The translations under genes were made by a program, and so were the position numbers. Below, piece by piece: positions 22,113 to 31,627 of a stretch of DNA of 64,000 bases; position 1 is the stretch's first letter, and each line of letters opens with the position of its first letter. A model generated the notes under the pieces. That model made no database searches. It saw only the letters and a program-made list of their open reading frames with translations, and was not told the DNA's origin. Source of the DNA: Serendipita indica DSM 11827 (Eukaryota > Basidiomycota > Agaricomycetes > Sebacinales > Serendipitaceae); contig CAJVGD010000005.1 of assembly GCA_910890315.1 (NCBI GenBank), forward strand, positions 434,001 to 498,000, written 5' to 3'.

Positions 22113-22385
22113 ACTCCCAGCATTAGTTATCTCAGCAGTGAGTGCAGCACGTGCGCGTGCATCGAGGCCAAATGAGAAAGAAGGGAAAGAGGAAGAAGCA
22201 TAGCACGAAGATTCTGTGGACAAGGTTGCAAAATCTGTGAGGGTAGGAGGCGACGTGTGTGCAGAATTCTGTGGACTGGAAGCATCTTCCTTGTCAATAG
22301 CACTTGGATGTAATGAATGAGATGCAGACTCTCCTTGTACCCGTTCGAGTGTGCGCACGGGCTGGACGAGCCGGTCATGGTCCAT
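21996..22385 (-). CDS. Chimeric open frame: copied first exon of Ser/Pro-rich gene plus new tail
   Basis: A 129-codon frame beginning MDHDRLVQPVRTLERVQG. About its first 90 residues match the start of the gene at 36520 (MDHDRLVQPVRTLKRAQG). After GSPG the sequence is unrelated (SSVSYPSTSVSFNDRSAII...), because the duplication breakpoint falls inside the copied exon. Upstream DNA including the parental promoter is also copied, so it could be transcribed. There is no known domain. It may be a non-functional fragment. Confidence 0.5.
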   Translation of the reverse strand: MDHDRLVQPVRTLERVQGESASHSLHPSAIDKEDASSPQNSAHTSPPTLTDFATLSTESSCYASSSFPSFSFGLDARARAALTAEITNAGSPGSSVSYPSTSVSFNDRSAIIHPSLLQSTPRTNSSCTI

Positions 22386-22981
22386 ACTTGGAAGTGACAG
22401 CGTTGAGTGGACAGGATATTGTGTCCTCTTTCTTTACTTTGTGTTCTTTGCTTCCTTAGGTTCTTTTCGTTACGTCCAAGTCGATTAATTCGACGTCCAC
22501 CCCGACCGCGCCGTGAGTGCGTGTTTCCTTCTGTCTGTTTGCGTGAGCCTCGAAAATGGACAAGCTATCAATGGACTGAATAACTCGTCGTGATTCTTGT
22601 CACAACTGTGGCCGTTGGTTTGGTCAAGCAAGACAATGGTCAGGTTCAAAAGTGTACAATAGGCGGATCAGCTGATGTGCGCCACACCTCGTCCTCATCG
22701 AAGATATACTTTGATAAATTCGTAAACACTCAGTATATGTAGTTTTGGAGGATGGACTGAATGCAATGCCTCGTTGCTGTCCTCGACCTCAATACCCAAC
22801 GGTTAAACGCTTAGTGCTTGAGTGCCAACCAACCTCTCCTTTACGACGCCGTCCCAGCCTTTCTTACCGGGGTTTCAATGACGCGACGGCTATACACAAG
22901 CGATTTGCTCTCCGTCCTATCATTCTCCATCCGTTTGGCATGAATATACAATGCATTGATGGTCATAGAAATCACAATAAG

Positions 22982-25900
22982 TCATTCGTTGGTCCCTGCT
23001 CGAACGTTGGTCCAAGAGGATCCACATTGAAAGTGGGTAAAGTCAATTCTGGTCGGGCGGTATCGACTCGTCGTTGGCATCGTCATAATATGAGGATATA
23101 ATAGTCCATTCCGGTTGTCTGGTGGCACCCAGAAGAGAAATCGACCGGCAGATTTCACCCAGCCATCCTGCATCATTGAGCATCGATTGAATCCAGGGAC
23201 GACGATTCTCAGAGGAGTACCCAGTTCCTCGTCTGCGAGACTGGAGCGTACGTCTCTGGAGCCATAAACGTGGGCGCTGACGGCTATGCTTGGTGGTCAG
23301 ATTGCTGTCTCAATCAGCGATAGTTTGAAACCACAACTGACCGGTATCTGCATTCCATAATCGAACTGTCCCATCTCGTGAGCCAGAGACGATTTGTAAG
23401 CTGTCTGGCGAGAATCCGACGGCATTGATCGCTCCCTCATGACCTCGGAGTGGCTCTCCCAATGGCTGGCCAGTGTCTGCCTCCCACAGTCGAATAGTCC
23501 CGTCGTCCGAGCCAGAGACGATTCGTGAGCCGTCTGGCGAGAATCCGACGGCATTGATCCCTCCCTCATGACCTCGGAGTGGCTCTCCCAATGGCTGGCC
23601 AGTGTCTGCCTCCCACAGTCGAATAGTCCCGTCGTCCGAGCCAGAGACGATTCGTGAGCCGTCTGGCGAGAATCCGACGGCCCAGATAATTCCTTCATGA
23701 CCTCGGAGTGGCTCTCCCAATGGCTGGCCAGTGTCTGCCTCCCACAGTCGAATAGTCCCGTCGTCCGAGCCAGAGACGATTCGTGAGCTGTCTGGCGAGA
23801 ATCCGACGGCATTGATCGCTCCCTCATGACCTCGGAGTGGCTCTCCCAATGGCTGGCCAGTGTCTGCCTCCCACAGTCGAATAGTCCCGTCGTCCGAGCC
23901 AGAGACGATTCGTGAGCCGTCTGGCGAGAATCCGACGGCCTCACCACTCTCATGACCTCGGAGTGGCTCTCCCAATGGCTGGCCAGTGTCTGCCTCCCAC
24001 AGTCGAATAGTCCCGTCGTCCGAGCCAGAGACGATTCGTGAGCCGTCTGGCGAGAATCCGACGGCTCCCCCCTCATGACCTCGGAGTGGCTCTCCCAATG
24101 GCTGGCCAGTGTCTGCCTCCCACAGTCGAATAGTCCCGTCGTCCGAGCCAGAGACGATTCGTGAGCCGTCTGGCGAGAATCCGACGGCCCAGATAATTCC
24201 TTCATGACCTCGGAGTGGCTCTCCCAATGGCTGGCCAGTGTCTGCCTCCCACAGTCGAATAGTCCTGTCGGAAGAGCCAGAGACGATTCGTGAGCCGTCT
24301 GGCGAGAATCCGACGGCCCTCACCCCCTCATGACCTCGGAGTGGCTCTCCCAATGGCTGGCCAGTGTCTGCCTCCCACAGTCGAATAGTCCCGTCGTCCG
24401 AGCCAGAGACGATTCGTGAGCCGTCTGGCGAGAATCCGACGGCCCAGATAATTCCTTCATGACCTCGGAGTGGCTCTCCCAATGGCTGGCCAGTGTCTGC
24501 CTCCCACAGTCGAATAGTCCCGTCGGAAGAGCCAGAGACGATTCGTGAGCCGTCTGGCGAGAATGCGACGGCCCTCACCCAATTCTCATGACCTCGGAGT
24601 GGCTCTCCCAATGGCTGGCCAGTGTCTGCCTCCCACAGTCGAATAGTCCCGTCGGAAGAGCCAGAGACGATTCGTGAGCCGTCTGGCGAGAATCCGACGG
24701 CCCAGATAATTCCTTCATGACCTCGGAGTGGCTCTCCCAATGGCTGGCCAGTGTCTGCCTCCCACAGTCGAATAGTCCCGTCCGAAGAGCCAGAGACGAT
24801 TCGTGAGCCGTCTGGCGAGAATCCGACGGCCCAGATAATTCCCTCATGACCTCGGAGTGGCTCTCCCAATGGCTGGCCAGTGTCTGCCTCCCACAGTCGA
24901 ATAGTCCCGTCGTCCGAGCCAGAGACGACTCGTGAGCCGTCTGGCGAGAATCCGACGGCCCTCACGTAGTCCTCATGACCTCGGAGTGGCTCTCCCAATG
25001 GCTGGCCAGTGTCTGCCTCCCACAGTCGAATTGTCCCGTCTTCCGAGCCAGAGACGATTCGTGAGCCATCTGGAGAGAATCCAACGGCCATCACCCCCCC
25101 TTTATGTCCCCGAAGAGCTCTCGGAAGTCTGGAATACATTGCCTCAAGTCCCTCAGTCACTTTAAACGTCCTCCTATACTTTATCAGGCCGTCGGTGTGC
25201 AGTTTGGACTCTTTCGGACTGAACGGAAGCCCAGAAATGTAGATGTGTGGAGCACTCTCTTGAATCGGCACAAAAGATGCCATCATAAATCGCCGGATCT
25301 CCGTCATCCTATTTCTTGTCTCCTCTTCGAGCTATTTCTGTATGAGTGCCAGCAGCTCATTTCAAAAGATTACCTACTTCTGTGTGACGTGCAATTGCTC
25401 CAAGGCCGTTTATTGCTCGTGGTAGTCCCCTCGTAAAACTCAGCACCTCCATCCAGTATAGCGCGTAGGACGTTTCCGTCACTTTTTCGAGTTCCTTCTT
25501 GAGTATGCATCGCCAGCTGCTCTCACTTTCCGCCATGTGGAAACACCAATGGGAGCTTGCGTACTGAAGCTGCCGTGGGATAAACTTGGATATTCTGTCG
25601 GCAAGATTCGGAATCTGTTTATTGAGGAAGAAAGATGACTCGATTTGACATATGTTGAACTTGAGCCCATCGGTCCGTGATGTGAGGCGGTTGAGACACC
25701 ACGACGCAGCTTGTCCATGAGCCTCTGCGAGTTTAATGGAGAATTTGCTGGTAGCTGGAGTCATGGAGCACCGTCGGAGGTACTCAACAAGCGTTGGGTG
25801 GCGAAATTGGATTAGCTGTGTCCTTTCATCCACGCTCAGTACGCTTCCTAGATTCTTCGCCAAAATTTTGACACTCCCGCGTACTTTGACATGCGTCAGG

Positions 25901-27657
25901 ATGTCCTGTACCTCGTCCACCGTCAGCGGCTCGAACGCTGCCAGCAGTAGGGCCAGCATTTTACACATCGACTCTTGAGCCTTTGGGTCTATCCGCTCGA
26001 AGATGAGACCATAAACGTCGTCTATGTCTCCTGCCTTGTCCACTGAAATCAGTCGATCATACACGTTCTCTGGCGTGTCCCATGTGGCTTCGCTGTTCAG
26101 CATCCGGCAAGCAGTACTCGCCCAGATGAACAGTCCTTGGGCCTTTTCGACCAGTCGCTGCCTCTTGTCAGGAGATAGAATCTCATCTAGCGATTGATGT
26201 ATATAGGCAGCGATGTCATCAACGTTATCTGTGTGATTGACATCGTGGAGGCGGTTCTCCACTTTGGCCTTGATCGAGATGGCCCCCAAGGTCGACTGGA
26301 TGACAGGATCTGGTCTACTTGTCATGAATACCCTGAGGTTCTTGCACTCTTGAACAGCCACACAAAGGGCGTCGAGCAGCTGTTTACGCTGTGTTCCAGA
26401 TTTGCATTCGTCGGCAGCGTCGATGACGAGGATGACACGCTGTTGCCGACGAAGAATAGGAGTAGTGATGAGGGTTTGAAACTGCTCTCCAAGAGAGCTT
26501 TGCATGAAAGAGGGATTGCGTTTGATGGACTCAGCAATGTGGGGCGCGAGTTGGGGGATGTAGTGGGCGAGATTTCTTGCAATAGTGGAACAGAATTTGT
26601 CGGTCGTGGATGCCTCGTTACTTGCTATGGAGAAGAAGAATCGGCCACCTAGCGTTCCCTCCCTCTGCCATGTCTCCAATGCCGACATTGCAACTGTGGA
26701 CTTTCCGGAGCCAGCGATATCACAGAGCCAGAATATTGGCTTGTCCGACGCATCGTGATTGGCCCAGTCCCAGATCATCTGAAGGACAGCTTTGCGGGTT
26801 CCTTCCAAGCAAGTCCTATGAACAGTCGACGCAGCGAAGTCTACAGTTGGGAGCTGAAGTATTGCAGTGGAGTCGGCTTGAGAATACTAAGCAAGTGTTC
26901 CACTCAAGGCTAGAGCTTACCGTTGGCTTTGGATTGCTCTTCCATAGCTTGAACGCGTAGAGCGATAAACAGAGTCAATGCACTCTGTACTATGGTCAGG
27001 GGAGAATAAGACTGGCGATGTTCGCACCATCAACTGCCTATGCCGGTCCTCAATATCCCGATTGAATCTACGAATCTCTCCCGCATCAATCTTCACTTTG
27101 CTAAACGCTTTGAGCAAGCCAAGTTTGCTTTGCTTGCGTTTCTCCTGTAAATTGACGACTGTGGTTTGCATCCCTTTCAGAAGCCTGCATTGCTCAGCTT
27201 GTTGAAACTGATACCTAAACTGTCACGTACTATATATCGGGCAACCGGCTGGTTGAGCGCCTCGTGGATGTCCTTGTCCGCTGTGGGGTATTTGCCGATC
27301 AAGGCGATTTGTTCCTCGAGTGCAGTCTTATACTCTCCCAGACGTTGCGTTAGATCCTTCCAATCCTCTTGGTTGCTATCTATGGCCTATCGGACTCGTT
27401 AGACTCGCCACCTATACCACAATTCGCCAACGTGCCTGCATGACATCTAGGATAGACTTTGTAGTTTTACAAGCTGCCTTGAGAGGAGCAAGAATATCCG
27501 ACCCTTCAGCTACATTCGCCACTACATCGAGCCCGATATTGACCGTGTCGTACACTTGCTGCTTCTTGCTGGACGAAGCCTCGGCGACAGACGAAGATTG
27601 AGACGCGTTTGCACTCTTGTGAGATTTCTTAGTCTTGGCTGGCTTTTGGGTCGACAT
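22982..27657 (-). CDS. NACHT-WD40 (NWD) STAND protein, left copy
   Basis: NLR-like STAND NTPase of the HET-E/NWD kind, thought to sense non-self or modified self through its WD40 propeller. Exons: 27657-27436, 27386-27231, 27184-27028, 26984-26921, 26876-25378, 25331-23342, 23283-22982. Order: helical N-terminal region (MSTQKPAKTKKSHKSA...), NACHT with P-loop DIAGSGKST, Walker B VILVIDAADEC, FMTSRPDP, a helical arm, 14 WD40 repeats, and a conserved C-terminal cap (VVPGFNRCSMMQDGW, FLFWVPPDNRNGL, FTHFQCGSSW). Intron 1 is GC-AG. Exon 2 is two bases shorter than in the right copy (atatagtacgt against atatggagtacgt). This throws exon 3 out of frame unless translation starts later, for example at the Met of MQTTVVNLQ. 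The NACHT and WD40 parts are fully open. Confidence 0.85.
23342..25118 (-). repeat. Array of 14 WD40 repeats (left NWD)
   Basis: Fourteen near-identical units of 41-43 codons (about 129 nt) with core [15 protein letters not shown] and [20 protein letters not shown]. Variation is confined to the residues after GHE (GIIW, NWVR, DYVR, GAIN, GGIN, GG, SGE, GV) and to the SGSxDGT position. The last unit is more diverged (DSLQIVSGSRDGTVRLWNADTGQ). Confidence 0.93.
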
Positions 27658-27887
27658 CGTGGTGGTGGATGAGTTCAAGATCTGCTCAGCATCCAACCTG
27701 CCAGTCTCGCTCGAGGTAGTCACAACAAACGCGACTTTATATAATCAATACCCCATAACGAGTTTTTACATAATCAACTCTTCAATCACTGCCGAGGTCG
27801 CCGTCACGCACAAACTCACGGAGCCCGACCAAACTTGGCCAGCGCGAAACTTTCGAGTCGCGAGGAATCAAGCTCGCGTACTGTGAA

Positions 27888-29217
27888 ATGAGGATATTTG
27901 TGCATATACTCGCGTTTGTGTCGTTATTGACACTGGTGGCTGCGTGAGTTTGTCTAATTCTGTGTTTGGTGTACGCTGGAGAGGTGTCGTTGCTGACGTG
28001 TAGGCCTGTAGATGGTCAAAGGTGAGCGATTTATGGGTGAATCAACGTGTTTTGTGCTGAATTTTGGGATAGGAAGACTATGAGATTTTTGACCTGGTCA
28101 CTGCTGTCGAAAATTCCGAAGGTGCGGGAGAACTGCCGCGAAATCGGAACGCGGGGCTTGATTAAAGTGCTTATAAAGTTATGTACAGGCAAAGGAACGA
28201 CTTTTTATTCTTGGTTGGGTGTGACGGAAAAGGCAAACTCTGCAGAGATTACGAGGGCGTATCGGAAAAAGTCGCTCGACTTGCAGTGCGTATTTTTTTG
28301 TTGGTTTGATGCGAGCTGAGAGGAGTATGTCTAGTCCGGACAAGAATCATGGAGTGCCTGGTGCGAATGAACGCTATGCTCGTCTCGGTGTCGTTGCGCA
28401 GGTTCTCAGCGAGGGACGTGAGCGGTGAGTTTCTCTTTATGAGAGGTTATGAATGCTTATGGGCAGATATGACTTTTGGATGAAGCGTGGTGTGCCAAAG
28501 TGGCGAGGTACGTTCTCGTCGAGAGAATAACGCATTGGCCTGATAGAGTAGGAACGGGATATTATTTCAACCGATTCCGACCTGGACTTGGGGTACATTT
28601 CATCTACAGATCCCTGCAAGAGACTGATGAGAGAGTAGATGGTCTTGGTGTTTTTGACGCTGTTCACGTCGTTGTTGCAAAACGTCGTGCATCGGATGAC
28701 CTACAAATCCGAGCTAGAACGCGTGCGCACCTTTATGTTATTGGCGCGCAAGGCGGCGTGGGGACCCAAGCTGCAGCGAAGTGAAGCTGCGCGCAAAGTC
28801 AAGGTGAACATTCGTGGGAATCCCGACGTCGAGGGAGAAGAACAAGTGTCTATTCCGGGGCGAACGGTCGAAATGCTCGTGCAAGGGGACGAAGTCTACA
28901 TCGTGAGTGAATTCTATCGGTCGTGGCGGTGTTGTAGTTCTGACGGATGCGCGGCCCAGTTGGATGGGAATGAGAGGCATATTCTAGACGAGAGTACGCC
29001 TATCAAGCCGAGCTGGCGCCGGACATGGCCGGTGGTGCTCGCAGTGTGGGCGATGGGTCTCGTGATGGGCAAAAAGGAGGAGATGGCGGAGATGGGCGGT
29101 GAAGAAGATGAGGAAGTGGCTGATGGATATGAAGTCGTACAAGAGGACGAGGCCAAAGGAGCGCCAGCTGGGCCTACAAAGACCGGGAGCCGCCGACGCA
29201 AAGGGGTCAAGAAGTGA
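27888..29217 (+). CDS. ER membrane J-domain protein, ERJ5-like
   Basis: DnaJ-family co-chaperone of the ER, resembling fungal Erj5. Exons: 27888-27943, 28012-28021, 28073-28121, 28189-28285, 28335-28424, 28467-28507, 28552-28592, 28639-29217. Signal peptide MRIFVHILAFVSLLTLVAA, then WSKEDYEIFDLVTAVENSE, the J domain (TTFYSWLGVTEKANSAEITR, AYRKKSLDLHPDKNHGVPGA with the HPD motif), YDFWMKRGVPKWRGTGYYFN and RFRPGLG. A membrane segment (MVLVFLTLFTSLLQNVV) follows, and a second (WPVVLAVWAMGLVMG) lies near the C-terminus before an acidic tail and a basic end. Exon 2 is only 10 nt (ATGGTCAAAG). Without it the frame and the conserved WxKEDYEIF motif are lost. It sits in the loop of the inverted duplication, starting 230 bp from the divergent NWD start. 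Confidence 0.86.
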
Positions 29218-29563
29218 TTGTTGATGTTGATTAGATGAGATGATTTATGACAAAGCGCTTGTATTAGCGATTACCGCCGTGGCCGCTGGGATCGGAGGTA
29301 AATCCAATCAGGCGATGGGCGCCGACCACGCGTAATGGGCCCGGTCGGCATCACACTCGACAAAAACATACGACTTATTTGTTGGACTCGGACGGTTCGA
29401 ATGGCCTCTCTCAAACTCCCTGGCCATCGCAGAGGTCGCTCATCCTCGACTACAACCGCCATTCAACGTCCAGGAATCGTCAACAGATCGCTCACAACAG
29501 CGGCCCCACTTCGCCAGTGACCAGGCCTCGTCGAGCTCGTCGCCAACAGTGGCCACAGCGACC

Positions 29564-30987
29564 ATGCTCAGTCGACCACGAAAGCAGATTGTCGAGGATT
29601 TAGGAGTACCGCACACGCCCACGACGCCAAACTGGACAAAGACGACGACGACGACGACGACGACTACGACGACGAGAAAATGGTGGTGGCCATATACACA
29701 CTCACTGAGGGAAAATGACAGAAGTGTATTACCACGTTCGAGTGCAGAACTGAGCGAAAGCGACGCGTCGAGTGTGCCCAGTGACATTACCCGTCCTCGT
29801 TCGCCCATCATCGTTGCTGCACCGGTATCCGCAGACTCTCAGGTGAATATATAACAACGAGATTATTATCTAGAAAGGCTCACAAATGTCTCAGAATTAC
29901 TCTCCCCTCCTGTTAGTCATCCTCCTCTTTCCGCTTTCGACCGCTCTCGTCATTGGCTCTCTATGGACGCTGCCCGTCCGTCTACCGTCTGCTATTGACG
30001 ACTCGTCGACGGGCTCGGGTGAACCCCACTCTGTCTTTCCACGCACCATCTCCGACGTCCGCGCTCTGGCCTGGGCCCTCAAAGGTTATTCAGAGACCGG
30101 CCAGTGGGAGCTCGTCCATGTCCTCGCCGTCTTGGCCGTCACGGCCCTGTGGAAACATGCCTGGAGTATCCCAGGCAGCGTGTTACTCGTGAGTTGCAAA
30201 AAGGGCCTCATTTGGAGTACTCATTCCATTTTGTAGAACATCTTGACGGGAACACTCCTCCCACCACTCCCAGCCACCCTTCTCCAAACACTGCTTACTA
30301 CACTCGGATCCGTCCTCTCTACCATCCTCGCAACCCCCCTCACTCCCCTCCTCACTCGCTTCTTCCCCTCGGCTATTGCCCTCACACGCTCTGCCCTCGA
30401 AGGTTCATCCAATTCGACGTCTCGTTCATCTCCCTGGGCACGTTTGAGCGTGCTGCGACTGATCGGAATCGTGCCTTGGTCCGGCATCAATATCGCCTGC
30501 GGAGTCTGCGGTGTGAGTCTGTGGCACTGTGCGGTGGGAGCGTTTATCGGCACCCTGCCCTGGACCGCAGTCACTTGCCAAGTGCGTTTATCCTTGTTGA
30601 TTATGGTCGTTTATTGATGATATTTTGTAGATTGGGGATATCCTGCAGACGATTGCGTCGACCCCGACTTCGCCAAATAGTTCGGCTCAACAGACGATTT
30701 CATCCGTCGTCACTTCGCCAAACACCCTCTTCAAACTCGTCTTTTTGACCCTCGTCTCCCTGGCGCCGATCCTTGCCAAGGATCGTCTGTCCCGGTGGTT
30801 GAATGGCGAGACGGCCGAGCTCGATGTCACGCTTTCCCGAGAACGCGAACGCGAACGTGAGCGTGAAAAGCGTGGACGCGGGCACAAGAAACGGTTTAGC
30901 GTCGAGTGGTGGAGGCGCAGTTTGAGCATGTCCCGGAGTAAAGAGGCAGAGGACAATGTCGAATTGTTGAGCGTGTCACCTGCGTGA
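29564..30987 (+). CDS. VTT-domain (TVP38/TMEM41/DedA-like) multi-pass membrane protein
   Basis: Exons: 29564-29842, 29895-30188, 30237-30581, 30631-30987. First ATG in the open stretch is 29564 (MLSRPRKQIVEDLGVPHTP). The N-terminus has a poly-Thr tract and KWWWPYTHSL. A membrane core follows (LLLVILLFPLSTALVIGSLW). The VTT signature reads WSIPGSVLLNILTGTLLPPL, then LIGIVPWSGINIACGVCGV and GAFIGTLPWTAVTCQIGD; a last helix is LFKLVFLTLVSLAPIL. The C-terminal tail has an Arg-Glu repeat and RGRGHKKR. VTT proteins of this group act in ER/Golgi lipid scrambling and vesicle traffic. Which subgroup (TMEM41B or TVP38) cannot be settled by eye. It is the second gene inside the duplication loop and has no frame slip. 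Confidence 0.78.
29636..29676 (+). repeat. (ACG/GAC)n microsatellite encoding poly-Thr
   Basis: About 13 copies of the triplet acg with one tac-type interruption, in frame within the VTT gene (TTTTTTTTTTT before RKWWW). Length is likely to vary between strains. Confidence 0.85.
30838..30872 (+). repeat. Arg-Glu dipeptide repeat in VTT protein tail
   Basis: Imperfect six-base repeat (cgagaa/cgcgaa/cgtgag) encoding RERERERERE before KRGRG, giving a highly charged cytosolic tail. Confidence 0.75.
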
Positions 30988-31577
30988 TGACACTGCCATT
31001 GACTCTCCATCCTTTGGTGGAACCCGGACGGTCGGTCGGACGGGCCTCGTCTTTTTTATCGCGGTACTTTTCTACCGCGCTTAATCGCCCCTTTTCACGC
31101 AGGGATTGCGTTTTATTCGCGTCCTATCCAGTCTTGCATGGCAACTCTACTCGATTTCACTTTAGATTATCGCGTTAGCATTGGCCCCTGTGCTCATATT
31201 GCTCCTATTCCATCCATCTCCCATCCATCTCATCTCATTTCTCAGCTTTGTCTCATATCCATCTCAATCGTGCAGCAATTTCCATCTCTTTCTCGGCCGG
31301 TTTTGGCTACCCTCTATCTCTCTTTTCCCCCGCGTACTAGTTGCAGTTGTACACCATGGAATCAAGACAAAACGCAATCACGTGGATACAAGTTGTTATG
31401 ATTTTTTTATTGAACGCGCGGTGCCGTCGGTTGAATAGCTCGCAAGGGTTGCGAACGACTAGGGCTCCGCGAGGCCGTACGTAACCCGAGTCTTCGGTAC
31501 CGGGATTGAAGAGTAATTTACTTGTGTTTTCAAACTTGGTCATGTTGTTGTGACTGCTATGTCAGCTCTTCATGGTC
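30988..31577. other. Spacer between VTT gene and right duplication arm
   Basis: Contains the 3' end of the VTT transcript and the promoter of the right NWD copy. The region 31440-31520 is compact and partly complementary but does not fold as a tRNA by eye. No gene is seen. Confidence 0.5.
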
Positions 31578-31627
31578 GAGACTGGCAGGTTGACGCCGAG
31601 CAGATCTTGGACTCATCCACCACCACG

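Larger units (their letters stand above)
22113..27712 (-). repeat. Left arm of a large inverted segmental duplication
   Basis: Read on the minus strand, this 5.6 kb matches 31578-36798 on the plus strand. From inside outward the two share: the NWD leader and gene, the NWD 3' tail, about 600 bp of intergenic DNA, and the start of a Ser/Pro-rich gene. Inner homology begins at cgagactggcaggttg and outer homology ends at gctgggagtccag. The arms differ by about 380 nt, equal to three WD40 repeats. No terminal inverted repeats or target-site duplications of a transposon were seen at the ends. Confidence 0.9.

Noticed and set aside
23297-24847. Long antisense-frame and shifted-frame open stretches across the WD40 arrays (for example [20 protein letters not shown] repeats)
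   Set aside because: They are frame shadows of the 129-nt WD40 unit, whose length is a multiple of three and which lacks stops in other frames; they have no start context or family match.
30104-30748. 214-codon plus-strand open frame overlapping the VTT gene
   Set aside because: Shadow frame; the VTT reading has the conserved PGS, GIVPWSGIN and GTLPW motifs and clean introns.
31440-31520. Possible tRNA gene
   Set aside because: Some local complementarity, but no A/B box pair (no GGTTCGAAT-like T arm) and no cloverleaf could be drawn.
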